The translations under genes and the position numbers were made by a program. A stretch of DNA of 64,000 nucleotides from Flavobacterium sangjuense (GTDB taxonomy: Bacteria; Bacteroidota; Bacteroidia; Flavobacteriales; Flavobacteriaceae): contig NZ_CP038810.1 of assembly GCF_004797125.1 (NCBI RefSeq), forward strand, positions 806,001 through 870,000, read 5' to 3'. This document shows positions 34,944 to 41,984 of the stretch, piece after piece (position 1 is the stretch's first letter; every line of letters begins with the position of its first letter). The notes beneath the pieces are model-generated. The model made no database searches, was not told where the DNA came from, and saw nothing but the letters and a program-made list of their open reading frames with translations.

Positions 34944-35020
34944 AAGAAAATAGAAGAAAGAAGCAAGAGAAAAGATATTAGTAATAAATCTTTCTTCTTG
35001 CTTCTTTGCTCTTTACTCTA
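34944..35020. repeat. Facing arrays of degenerate heptamers (WAGAnnn)
   Basis: From 34944 the plus strand reads in exact 7-base phase: AAGAAAA, TAGAAGA, AAGAAGC, AAGAGAA, AAGATAT, TAGTAAT. From 35020 backwards the minus strand reads TAGAGTA, AAGAGCA, AAGAAGC, AAGAAGA, AAGATTT. The two arrays face each other, so the RNA can form a 20-bp stem with two mismatches (34957-34976 with 34988-35007) and an 11-base loop. It begins 2 bases after the preA stop and ends 6 bases before the next start codon. No T-run follows, so it is not a standard terminator. Confidence 0.65.
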
Positions 35021-35026
35021 AAACAT

Positions 35027-36262
35027 ATGAAAATAAATAATGCTAGGCTTCAATCTTATTTTGAAGCCATGTCTGAAATAGGTAAAATAGGTGAAACAGG
35101 AACCTGTCGACCGGCACATACAGCACTGGAAAAACAAGGTTTTGAAATTGCTGCTTCCTGGATGGAGGAAGCCGGAATGTCAACACACATTGATAATTTC
35201 GGGAACCTGATCGGTAGACTGGAAGGTAAAAATCCAGACTTACCCGTTTTGATGATGGGTTCACATCTTGATTCGCAACCTTATGGTGGACGATTTGATG
35301 GTGTTGCCGGAGTTTTGTGCGCGATAGAAGTAGTTCGGACATTGCACGAAAATGGAGTTGTTCCCGAAAGACCAATCGAAGTTATTTCGTTTGCCGATGA
35401 AGAAGGCTGGCGTTTTAATAAAGGACTTTTCGGCTCACGCGGAATCTTAGGTAAACTCGAGGAAGGCGAATTACAACGAAAAGACCAGGACGGAATCACA
35501 CGTGAACAAGCATTAAAAGATTTTGGCTGCGACATTACCAAATTCAAAGAATCAGAATACAAACCGGGAAGCATTTTTTGCTTTTTGGAATTGCACATTG
35601 AGCAAGGACCGGTTTTGGATATGGCGAACAAACCAATCGGCGTTGTTTCCGGAATTTCGGGACCATTGTGGTGGACAGTCAAACTCAAAGGAATGGCTGG
35701 TCATGCTGGGTCTGTTCCGATGCCAATCCGAAAAGATGCAATGGTTGGCGCTGCTGAAATCATTGTTGCTTTAAACGAAATCGCAACTCAGATTCCCGGA
35801 AATCCAACAGTTGGAACGGTAGGAACGTTAAATGTTTTTCCAGCATCAAGAAACATTATTGCTGAAGAAGTTACGATGACTGTCGATTTACGAGACATTG
35901 ATTTGGACAGAAGGAATCGTTATGAAAAACAACTTCGCGACAAAATCGAATCAATTACAAAAAAGCATAGCCTGACGTATTCCATTTCAGAAGATACCAA
36001 AAGCGATCCGCGTTATTGCGCTGATTGGATAAAAGAAATCATTCATGCCGAATGTCAAAAACTAGATTTGGATGAAATCGAATTAATGAGCGGTCCGTTT
36101 CACGATGCGCTCGCATTGTCTTATGTCTGTGATTACGGAATGATATTCGTGCGTTGCAAAGACGGCATCAGTCACAATCCGCTGGAGTATTCTTCGTATG
36201 AAGATTTGGCTATTGGTGCTAATGTTTTATTAGGTACAGTTACTGAAGTTTTAAGGAAATAA
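35027..36262 (+). CDS. M20-family N-carbamoyl-amino-acid / beta-ureidopropionase-type amidohydrolase
   Basis: The 411 residues (ATG at 35027) form a binuclear zinc amidase of the hydantoinase/carbamoylase branch of M20. Metal ligands are visible in GSHLDSQPYGGRFDG (His and Asp), DEEGWRF (Glu) and FLELHIEQGPVLD (His). GMAGHAGSVPM belongs to the lid/dimer domain. The family includes allantoate amidohydrolase, L-carbamoylase and the yeast-type beta-alanine synthase. As the last gene of a pyrimidine operon it most likely hydrolyses N-carbamoyl-beta-alanine or its 2-methyl analogue, duplicating or complementing the nitrilase-type enzyme at 31386. An allantoate role is less likely, since no purine-ring genes are nearby. 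Confidence 0.88.
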   Translation: MKINNARLQSYFEAMSEIGKIGETGTCRPAHTALEKQGFEIAASWMEEAGMSTHIDNFGNLIGRLEGKNPDLPVLMMGSHLDSQPYGGRFDGVAGVLCAIEVVRTLHENGVVPERPIEVISFADEEGWRFNKGLFGSRGILGKLEEGELQRKDQDGITREQALKDFGCDITKFKESEYKPGSIFCFLELHIEQGPVLDMANKPIGVVSGISGPLWWTVKLKGMAGHAGSVPMPIRKDAMVGAAEIIVALNEIATQIPGNPTVGTVGTLNVFPASRNIIAEEVTMTVDLRDIDLDRRNRYEKQLRDKIESITKKHSLTYSISEDTKSDPRYCADWIKEIIHAECQKLDLDEIELMSGPFHDALALSYVCDYGMIFVRCKDGISHNPLEYSSYEDLAIGANVLLGTVTEVLRK

Positions 36263-36297
36263 ACAAATCAATTACGCGCCATACAGACTCCAACTTT

Positions 36298-36331
36298 GCC
36301 GTCTTGTTGAAAAACAAGATGGCTTTTTTTT
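36298..36331 (+). terminator. Terminator of the pyrimidine-degradation operon
   Basis: An 11-bp stem (GCCGTCTTGTT with AACAAGATGGC, one G-T pair) with a GAAA loop is followed by eight T residues. It lies 35 bases after the M20 gene and closes the operon that starts at 25660. Confidence 0.92.
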
Positions 36332-36352
36332 ACCCTGAACTTGCTTCAGGGT
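36332..36352. repeat. Short hairpin element ACCCTGAA-CTTGC-TTCAGGGT
   Basis: A perfect 8-bp inverted repeat with a 5-base loop directly follows the terminator's T-run and is itself followed by CTTTT. Closely similar hairpins are, as far as I recall, frequent in intergenic DNA of many bacteria, so this may be a dispersed repeat copy rather than a dedicated site. It could also act as a second, back-up terminator. Confidence 0.5.
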
Positions 36353-36367
36353 CTTTTAATAAAAATG

Positions 36368-36375
36368 CTATCTTT
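36368..36375 (+). promoter_or_regulatory. Possible -7 element of the hydroxyacid dehydrogenase operon
   Basis: TATCTTTA matches TAnnTTTG at all but the last position and lies 19 bases before the ATG at 36395. If it is the real -7 element, the upstream in-frame ATG at 36365 would not be in the transcript, which supports the start at 36395. Confidence 0.4.
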
Positions 36376-36394
36376 ACTTTTTCAATACAATACT

Positions 36395-37354
36395 ATGTCC
36401 AATAAAGACGTTAAAATACTTCATATCGATAGCAATCATCCTTTGTTGTGGGAACAATTGGAACAAGCGGGTTTTCAAAATGAAGCCGACTTCACTTCAT
36501 CCAAATCGGAAATTGAAGCCAAAATCCATAACTATCATGGCGTTGTTATCCGCAGCCGATTTAAAATTGACCCAGCCTTTATCGATAAAGCTACGAACCT
36601 GAAATTCATTGCCCGTGTTGGTGCCGGTTTGGAAAGCATCGATTGTGATTATGCAGCATCCAAAAACATTCATTTAATAGCTGCTCCGGAAGGCAATAGA
36701 AATGCCGTTGGCGAACATGCTTTGGGGATGCTTTTGTCATTGATGAACAAGCTAAACCGCGCTGATAAATTAGTTCGGGAAGGACATTGGATTCGTGAAG
36801 GAAATCGCGGTTATGAACTCGAAGGCAAAACCGTCGGGCTGATTGGTTATGGTAATATGGGAAAATCATTTGCTAAAAAACTTCGCGGCTTTGATGTTGA
36901 CGTTTTGTGTTATGATATTCTGCCAAATGTTGGTGATGAAAATGCGAAGCAAGTTTCGTTACAGGAATTACAACAGAAAGCGGATGTTTTAAGTTTACAC
37001 ATTCCATGGACAGAGCAAACCGATAAGATGATTAACACCAATTTTATCAATGCCTTTGCCAAACCGTTTTGGTTTATCAATACCTCACGCGGAAAGAATG
37101 TAGTAACCGATGATTTAGTTTCAGCATTAGAATCCGGAAAAATTCTGGGAGCCGGATTAGATGTATTGGAGTATGAAAAATTATCTTTCGAAAATCTTTT
37201 TATTGATACCGAAAAGCCAAAAGCTTTCGAGTATTTATTACAAGCTGAAAACGTTTTATTAACCCCACATATTGCGGGCTGGACATTTGAAAGCCATCAA
37301 AAACTGGCGCAGACAATCGTGGATAAAATCATTAAATTATATGAACAAGATTAG
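36395..37354 (+). CDS. D-2-hydroxyacid dehydrogenase (phosphoglycerate-dehydrogenase-like)
   Basis: The 319 residues from ATG 36395 (MSNKDVKILHIDSNHP) match NAD-dependent D-2-hydroxyacid dehydrogenases. The nucleotide-binding motif GYGNMG is near residue 151, the substrate-binding Arg is in NTSRGKNV, the catalytic Glu should lie in the GLDVLEYE region, and the catalytic His is in TPHIAGWT. It lacks the C-terminal ACT domain of full-length SerA, so it could be a short 3-phosphoglycerate dehydrogenase or act on glycerate, lactate or a similar acid. It overlaps the next gene by 14 bases, so the two should be translated together. Confidence 0.9.
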   Translation: MSNKDVKILHIDSNHPLLWEQLEQAGFQNEADFTSSKSEIEAKIHNYHGVVIRSRFKIDPAFIDKATNLKFIARVGAGLESIDCDYAASKNIHLIAAPEGNRNAVGEHALGMLLSLMNKLNRADKLVREGHWIREGNRGYELEGKTVGLIGYGNMGKSFAKKLRGFDVDVLCYDILPNVGDENAKQVSLQELQQKADVLSLHIPWTEQTDKMINTNFINAFAKPFWFINTSRGKNVVTDDLVSALESGKILGAGLDVLEYEKLSFENLFIDTEKPKAFEYLLQAENVLLTPHIAGWTFESHQKLAQTIVDKIIKLYEQD

Positions 37355-37745
37355 CTACTTTTTAGTTTTGATTGTAGGCATCTTGACGTGTTTGCAATTT
37401 ATCCCGCATGCCTTTATGGGCTTTCCGGCAGTGTTGGATCACATCCAAAAAGGCGAAATCAATGGAGATGCAACTCAGGGAATGCAGATGATTTGGCTGT
37501 ATTCTTCGATTATGATGTTGCTTTCCGGAATCTGGATGTTGTTTCTGGCAAAGCCAATTAAAAACCAAAGCCATTCCGCGAGGCTTCAGGGCTTATTCCT
37601 GAGTTTGGGATTAATTGCTTTTGGGATATGCAACAGCTACATTACTAAAGAAGTTTTCAATCACTTATTTTTCTTTACAGTAGAAGGGATTTTGATTTTA
37701 TTAGCGGTAACAATTTTTTATAAAAAAGAGAAAAATGAGCAATAA
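37341..37745 (+). CDS. Four-helix membrane protein, function unknown
   Basis: ATG at 37341 gives 134 residues (MNKISYFLVLIVGILTCL); a longer reading from 37272 runs deep into the preceding gene and lacks a membrane-protein start. Four hydrophobic helices are predicted by eye at about residues 5-23, 48-68, 82-100 and 105-125, with a charged tail. I do not recognise a named family. It overlaps the hydroxyacid dehydrogenase gene by 14 bases and the VOC gene by 11, so it is the middle gene of a tightly packed three-gene operon. Confidence 0.8.
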   Translation: MNKISYFLVLIVGILTCLQFIPHAFMGFPAVLDHIQKGEINGDATQGMQMIWLYSSIMMLLSGIWMLFLAKPIKNQSHSARLQGLFLSLGLIAFGICNSYITKEVFNHLFFFTVEGILILLAVTIFYKKEKNEQ

Positions 37746-38133
37746 GGATATCAAAAGAGTAACAGGTTTGGGTGGATTTTTCTTCAAATGTGAAGACCCA
37801 AATGCAATAAAAGAATGGTACAAAACGCATCTCGGAATTCCGGTGGATTCTTATGGTTGGACATTTTGGTGGAAAGACAAAGAAGGAAACGAATGTTCTA
37901 CACAATGGTCGCCTTTTGAAGCCAAGACGAATTATTTCGCGCCAAGCGAAAAACCATTTATGATGAATTACAGAGTACACGATTTGGAAGCACTTCTAAA
38001 CGTTTTAAAAGATGAAGGCGTAACCATTGTTGGCGAAATGGAATCGTATGATTACGGGAAGTTTGGCTGGATTTTAGACCCGGAAGGAAATAAAATTGAA
38101 CTTTGGGAACCAATTGATAGTGCTTTCTTATAA
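37735..38133 (+). CDS. VOC-family protein (glyoxalase / bleomycin-resistance fold)
   Basis: The 132-residue protein has the paired beta-alpha-beta-beta-beta modules of the vicinal oxygen chelate superfamily: GLGGFFFKCEDPNAIKEWYKTHLGIPVDSYG at the start and DYGKFGWILDPEGNKIELWEP at the end. The terminal Glu in IELWEP is the usual metal-ligand position. A His is missing from the first-module ligand position, so it may not be a classical metal-dependent glyoxalase. Such proteins are often small-molecule isomerases, dioxygenases or binding proteins; no substrate can be named. It overlaps the membrane-protein gene by 11 bases. Confidence 0.88.
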   Translation: MSNKDIKRVTGLGGFFFKCEDPNAIKEWYKTHLGIPVDSYGWTFWWKDKEGNECSTQWSPFEAKTNYFAPSEKPFMMNYRVHDLEALLNVLKDEGVTIVGEMESYDYGKFGWILDPEGNKIELWEPIDSAFL

Positions 38134-38191
38134 TTTTTTATATTTTAGTCGAATAAATAAAAACAAAACCATTTAAAAAACCAAACGTATT

Positions 38192-38530
38192 ATGGACGCA
38201 CAAAAAGTTGACATGTTTATGATGACTAATGCCAAATATTTTGAAGGGCATCATTTAAACGCAATCAGAGAGAAATTATTAAGTTTAGACGAATCAAAAT
38301 GGGGATTAGTTCAAACCATGCAATTTAAAGAACCAACAACATCATTAATCGTATCCCTACTTGGTGGACAATTAGGAATTGACCGTTTTATGATTGGAGA
38401 TACCGGAATGGGAGTTGGAAAACTGTTAACTTGTGGCGGTTTAGGAATCTGGGCAATTATTGACTGGTTCTTAATCATGGGTGCTACCCGTGAAAAAAAC
38501 ATGGAAACTTTCCAAAACGCATTCTATTAA
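38192..38530 (+). CDS. TM2 domain protein
   Basis: The 112 residues carry an N-terminal soluble helical part of about 45 residues and then a TM2 domain: two transmembrane helices joined by a short turn (LLGGQLGIDRFMIGDTGMGVGKLLTCGGLGIWAIIDWFLIMG). The G-x-D-R-F motif in the turn is the TM2 hallmark. The function of bacterial TM2 proteins is not established. It is the first of four closely packed membrane-related genes (TM2, DUF2752, DUF4870, M48 peptidase), with only 3 bases to the next gene. A TATATTTT stretch in the 58-base gap upstream is a weak -7 candidate. Confidence 0.9.
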   Translation: MDAQKVDMFMMTNAKYFEGHHLNAIREKLLSLDESKWGLVQTMQFKEPTTSLIVSLLGGQLGIDRFMIGDTGMGVGKLLTCGGLGIWAIIDWFLIMGATREKNMETFQNAFY

Positions 38531-38533
38531 TAA

Positions 38534-38938
38534 ATGACCAGAAATAAGTTATATTCCTTGTTGCTTATAGCTTGTTTAGCTGGATTTATTTATCTTTTTT
38601 ACAATATTTGCACTTTACAAAGTCAAACATTCCGAGTTTGTATCATTAAAAATGTGACAGGTTATGCTTGTCCATCTTGTGGAACAACTCGGGCTGTAAC
38701 TTTGCTTTTAGATGGAAAAATTACAGAATCGTTACTTCTAAATCCGTTTGGAATAGTAGTTGCTATAGCGATGACAATCTTTCCTTTTTGGGTATTGATA
38801 GATATCATCCTCAAAAAGGAAAGTTTTTTCAGAATGTATAAAAAAGCAGAAACTATCATCAGAAAACCTTGGCTTGCCTCGATTTTAATACTATTGGCAC
38901 TTCTTAATTGGATTTGGAATATATACAAACACTTATGA
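38534..38938 (+). CDS. DUF2752 membrane protein
   Basis: The 134 residues hold about three transmembrane helices and the DUF2752 hallmark CPSCGTTRAV near residues 45-55, located after the first helix and the segment containing NVTGYA. The conserved CPxCGxTR motif is reminiscent of a metal or thiol site, but no function is known for the family. The stop codon overlaps the next start as ATGA, so translation is coupled to the DUF4870 gene. The two cysteines are close enough to form a disulfide or bind metal. Confidence 0.88.
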   Translation: MTRNKLYSLLLIACLAGFIYLFYNICTLQSQTFRVCIIKNVTGYACPSCGTTRAVTLLLDGKITESLLLNPFGIVVAIAMTIFPFWVLIDIILKKESFFRMYKKAETIIRKPWLASILILLALLNWIWNIYKHL

Positions 38939-39366
38939 TACAGGAAACCACCTTTGCCTATAACCCGGGCGAGCACGAACGCGAAAAAGCATCCAATAGT
39001 TATTTGATGTCTTTGGTTGCACTTATCGCCGGATTGCCTTTACCGATTATTAATTTATTGGCCACGTTCTTTTTCTTTTTAGCCAATAGAAAAGGAACTT
39101 ATTTTGTGCGTTGGCATTGTACTCAATCTTTGTTTTCACAACTAGCTTTGTTGGGAATTAACAGCGCTAGTTTTTGGTGGACCGTTTCAATTATTTTTAC
39201 AGAGGAAAAAGTGAGTAATCAATACTTTGCTTATATTTTCACTGTGATTTTATTTAATCTTTTAGAGATTTTCTCAACCATTTATGCTGCTGTACAAGTC
39301 CGCAAAGGGAAACATGTTCAGTTTTTGTTCTTTGGAAATCTTACTAACTTAATTTGCAGAAAATGA
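38935..39366 (+). CDS. DUF4870-like membrane protein
   Basis: ATG at 38935 gives 143 residues; this start forms the ATGA overlap with the DUF2752 gene and is preferred to a reading that begins 9 codons further upstream. Three to four transmembrane helices are visible (SLVALIAGLPLPIINLLATFFFFLANR, then SLFSQLALLGINSASFWWTV, then FAYIFTVILFNLLEIFSTIYAAV). The RKGTYFVRWHCTQSLFSQ segment between helices 1 and 2 resembles the DUF4870 pattern, in which an invariant H/R pair and Q-S/A-L occur. Function unknown. It overlaps the M48 gene as ATGA. Confidence 0.82.
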   Translation: MIQETTFAYNPGEHEREKASNSYLMSLVALIAGLPLPIINLLATFFFFLANRKGTYFVRWHCTQSLFSQLALLGINSASFWWTVSIIFTEEKVSNQYFAYIFTVILFNLLEIFSTIYAAVQVRKGKHVQFLFFGNLTNLICRK

Positions 39367-40166
39367 TTCAGAAAACATTTCTTCAGGCACTACTTATAGT
39401 ATCAGCATTTTTTCTGATATGGTTTGGACTTTCACAAGTTGATTTTATGAAGTTGTTCAAAGTAAAAGAACGAACTACAACTATGGAACAGAAACTTGGC
39501 GATATGATTTGGAATCAAATAGAAGATACCGAAGATATTGTATACAACGATTCCATTACAAAATCATTGGACAAATTGCTAAAACCTTTGTGCGACGCTA
39601 ATGATATTGAGCAGGATTCATTAAAAGTTCATATAATAATAAAGGATCAAATCAATGCTTTTGCTTTGCCAAATAATCATTTGGTTGTCTACACTGGATT
39701 GATAGAAGATTGCAAAAGACAGGAAGCTTTGCAAGGAGTTTTAGGTCACGAGATAGCGCATATCGAAAAGAATCATGTGATGAAAAAATTGTCCAAAGAA
39801 ATTGGCTATTCGGTATTGTTAACAGCTGCAGGCGGTTCAAAAGGCGGGGAAATGGCAAGAGAAATCCTGAAAACACTCAGCTCTTCTGCTTATGACAGAT
39901 CACTCGAAAAGGAAGCTGATATTAGCAGCGTGAAGTATATGATGGAAGCCGGTATCAATCCGAAACCAATGGCTGATTTTATGTATCAGATGGCACAAGA
40001 CAGTAACATTGATAAAGCGATGTATTGGATTGCGGATCATCCGGAATCGGAAGAACGAGCCAAGTATATTTTGGAATATATCAAAGGCAAGAAAATAAAA
40101 AACAAACAAACACTTTCCGAAAAAGACTGGAAAACGTTTCAGGAAAAAGTTGGAAATCAAGACTAG
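39363..40166 (+). CDS. M48-family zinc metallopeptidase
   Basis: The 267-residue protein from ATG 39363 has an N-terminal hydrophobic segment (residues 7-25) that should anchor or export it, and an M48 peptidase domain. The zinc motif H129-E-x-x-H133 is in VLGHEIAHIEKNH, and the third ligand Glu is in SLEKEADISSVKYM near residue 180. AFALPNNHLVVYTGLIEDC is also typical. M48 enzymes include HtpX and BepA, which act in membrane or outer-membrane protein quality control. Position at the end of an operon of three small membrane proteins suggests a similar envelope role, but the substrate is unknown. The start overlaps the DUF4870 stop. Confidence 0.92.
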   Translation: MIQKTFLQALLIVSAFFLIWFGLSQVDFMKLFKVKERTTTMEQKLGDMIWNQIEDTEDIVYNDSITKSLDKLLKPLCDANDIEQDSLKVHIIIKDQINAFALPNNHLVVYTGLIEDCKRQEALQGVLGHEIAHIEKNHVMKKLSKEIGYSVLLTAAGGSKGGEMAREILKTLSSSAYDRSLEKEADISSVKYMMEAGINPKPMADFMYQMAQDSNIDKAMYWIADHPESEERAKYILEYIKGKKIKNKQTLSEKDWKTFQEKVGNQD

Positions 40167-40181
40167 CGATACCTTTTATTC

Positions 40182-40613
40182 TCAGACACTTTTTATAACA
40201 TAAGTAACAATTCCCCAAACGATAAGTTCATTGTCTTCGGTGACTTTTATGGGTTGAAAATCCGCATTTTCGGGCATTAGATAAATACAGTCTTTTTCCG
40301 TTTTGATACGCTTTACGGTAAACTCACCATCAATATAGCACACTGCAATTTTATTATCCGAAGGTTCCAGACTTCTATCAATAACCATAATATCGCCATC
40401 ATCAATACCGGCACCAATCATAGAAGTGCCATCCGCTTTGGCATAAAAAGTGGCCAAATGATTTTTCACCAAAACTTTGTCCAGACTTATTGTATCGCCT
40501 TCAAAATCGGCAGCCGGTGAAGGGAAACCAGCTTTAATGCCACCAAAAAAAGGAAGCTCCGGCGTATTTTCTGAATCGGGAACGAAAAAGGAAAGTTTCT
40601 TTTTTACCTGCAT
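40182..40613 (-). CDS. umuD: UmuD-like S24 peptidase, SOS mutagenesis subunit
   Basis: The 143 residues match UmuD. The catalytic Ser64 (GTSM) and Lys101 (VKRI) are 37 residues apart, exactly as Ser60 and Lys97 in E. coli. The self-cleavage site is A28-G29 in IKAGFPSPAADF, again 36 residues before the serine. E. coli has Cys-Gly there, while Ala-Gly is the LexA-type site. After RecA-stimulated cleavage, UmuD' should join UmuC as a translesion polymerase. The gene lies downstream of umuC and overlaps its end by 10 bases, the reverse of the usual umuD-umuC order. It converges with the M48 operon across a 15-base gap. Confidence 0.93.
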   Translation of the reverse strand: MQVKKKLSFFVPDSENTPELPFFGGIKAGFPSPAADFEGDTISLDKVLVKNHLATFYAKADGTSMIGAGIDDGDIMVIDRSLEPSDNKIAVCYIDGEFTVKRIKTEKDCIYLMPENADFQPIKVTEDNELIVWGIVTYVIKSV

Positions 40614-41878
40614 TTGACTTTTATTATTTCTTTAAAATCGGTTGTGTATTTTGGCGACAGATGCTCTTGCTTCATTTTCCAGGTATGCTGTAAATCCTGA
40701 TTGCCTAAACGTATTTTTCGCTCTCCGGTTTTTGCATGGAATTTATCAATCACCTTCATCAGTTTTAGGTGTTTTGGATTTTCTTCCTCAAAAAGATGAA
40801 ACTGTTTTTGGTTTTCGGGAATGATTCCGGTAACAATGACACCAGCTTTTGAATAACGCTCACCTTCCTGATAGACTTTTTTCAAAATCGAAATAGCCGC
40901 ATTACTTATGGTCAAACTTGAATTGCTGGCAAAAGGCAAAGTTTCCATTTGGCTGAAATAAATTCGGCTTCCATCATTTTTATGATGTTTGTCTTTTATA
41001 AGCATCACAATAATACTGTGGCAGCAGGAATGTTGCTTTCGCAGTTTTTCGGCGCAGACCGCAGCAAACGTAGAAACACGTTCTTTGATTTCGTCAAAAT
41101 TGCTAAGCTTGGTTTTGAACATTCTGGTAATTGCAATGCTTTTTTTGTCTTCGGTTGGATCGTCGAGTGTCAGTACCGATTTGCCTTCCAATTCGCTTTT
41201 TAATCGAAGTCCGGTTACACCCATTATGGTTTTTATAAAATTTTCGTATTGCGGTAAGGTAAAATCATAAGCAGTGTTAATGCCTTTGGTTTTCATTTTC
41301 TTTTTGAGTCGGAAACCAATGCCCCAAACATCTTCAATTTTGGTCCATTTGAGTGCCTTGATGCGTTTTTCTTCGGTATCAATAACATAAACTCCTTTGG
41401 TTTGATTTGGAAACTTTCGGGCAATTTTATTAGCGACTTTGGATAAAGCTTTGGTTTCGGCAAAACCAATAGAAACCGGAATGCTAATCCATTTCATAAT
41501 GCGGCGTTTCATTTGAAGGCCATAATCATTAAAGTCAAAATCACTCTTAAAACCATCAAAGTTTAAGAATGCTTCGTCAATGCTATACGGTTCTACATGT
41601 GGAGTAAATCCTTCCAATATTTTCATCACACGATTACTCAAATCGCCATACAAAGGATAATTGGAGGAAAAGACAAGGATGTTTTTTTCTTTTAATTCCT
41701 GCCGTACTTGAAACTCAGGCGCGCCCATCGGAATGCCTAAGGCTTTGGCTTCATCGCTGCGCGAAATAATACAGCCATCGTTATTGGATAAAATAACAAT
41801 GGGTTTTCCGTTCAGCTGTGGCTGGAAAACACGTTCGCAGGAAGCGTAAAAATTATTACAATCGACTAAAGCATACAT
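40604..41878 (-). CDS. umuC: Y-family DNA polymerase UmuC
   Basis: The 424 residues match UmuC, the catalytic subunit of DNA polymerase V. The catalytic acids are Asp6 in LVDCNNFYASCE and Asp101/Glu102 in YSIDEAF. NNDGCIISRSDEAKALGIPMG and the helix-hairpin-helix stretch WGIGFRLKKKMKTKGINTAYD follow, and the C-terminal little-finger domain ends in KIRLGNQDLQHTWKMKQEHLSPKYTT, which is typical of UmuC. The stop overlaps umuD by 10 bases. A palindromic block 18 bases upstream of the start is the likely damage-inducible operator. Confidence 0.95.
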   Translation of the reverse strand: MYALVDCNNFYASCERVFQPQLNGKPIVILSNNDGCIISRSDEAKALGIPMGAPEFQVRQELKEKNILVFSSNYPLYGDLSNRVMKILEGFTPHVEPYSIDEAFLNFDGFKSDFDFNDYGLQMKRRIMKWISIPVSIGFAETKALSKVANKIARKFPNQTKGVYVIDTEEKRIKALKWTKIEDVWGIGFRLKKKMKTKGINTAYDFTLPQYENFIKTIMGVTGLRLKSELEGKSVLTLDDPTEDKKSIAITRMFKTKLSNFDEIKERVSTFAAVCAEKLRKQHSCCHSIIVMLIKDKHHKNDGSRIYFSQMETLPFASNSSLTISNAAISILKKVYQEGERYSKAGVIVTGIIPENQKQFHLFEEENPKHLKLMKVIDKFHAKTGERKIRLGNQDLQHTWKMKQEHLSPKYTTDFKEIIKVKCR

Positions 41879-41883
41879 GATGT

Positions 41884-41915
41884 AAATTTACGCAATCGTC
41901 AAGTAAATTTTGACG
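41884..41915 (-). promoter_or_regulatory. Palindromic candidate operator of umuC-umuD
   Basis: Two interlocked perfect inverted repeats lie just upstream of umuC. AAATTTAC and GTAAATTT (41884-41891, 41903-41910) are separated by 11 bases, and CGTCAA and TTGACG (41897-41902, 41910-41915) by 7. A near-consensus -7 box TAAATTTA (41883-41890) overlaps the first arm, so a protein bound here would block transcription. Identity as a LexA-type SOS box is inferred from the gene, not from a known consensus. Confidence 0.5.
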
Positions 41916-41928
41916 CTGTTGATAACTA

Positions 41929-41962
41929 AAAAATCCATCAAAATGACTCTTGATGGATTTTT
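41929..41962 (-). terminator. Terminator of the nuo operon
   Basis: A perfect 13-bp stem (AAAAATCCATCAA with TTGATGGATTTTT) around an 8-base loop lies 22 bases after the nuoN stop on the minus strand. The A-rich left side gives the U-run on the transcript. Confidence 0.9.
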
Positions 41963-41984
41963 GTATAGTTTAAAAACGTTTCTT

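Noticed and set aside
34944..35020. CRISPR array or standard terminator at the inverted heptamers
   Set aside because: The units are 7 bases, degenerate and without spacers, so it is no CRISPR. The hairpin lacks a GC-rich stem and a following T-run.
35001..35026. Start of the M20 hydrolase upstream of 35027
   Set aside because: The extra codons lie within the inverted heptamer array and encode a hydrophobic stretch not expected for this cytoplasmic enzyme.
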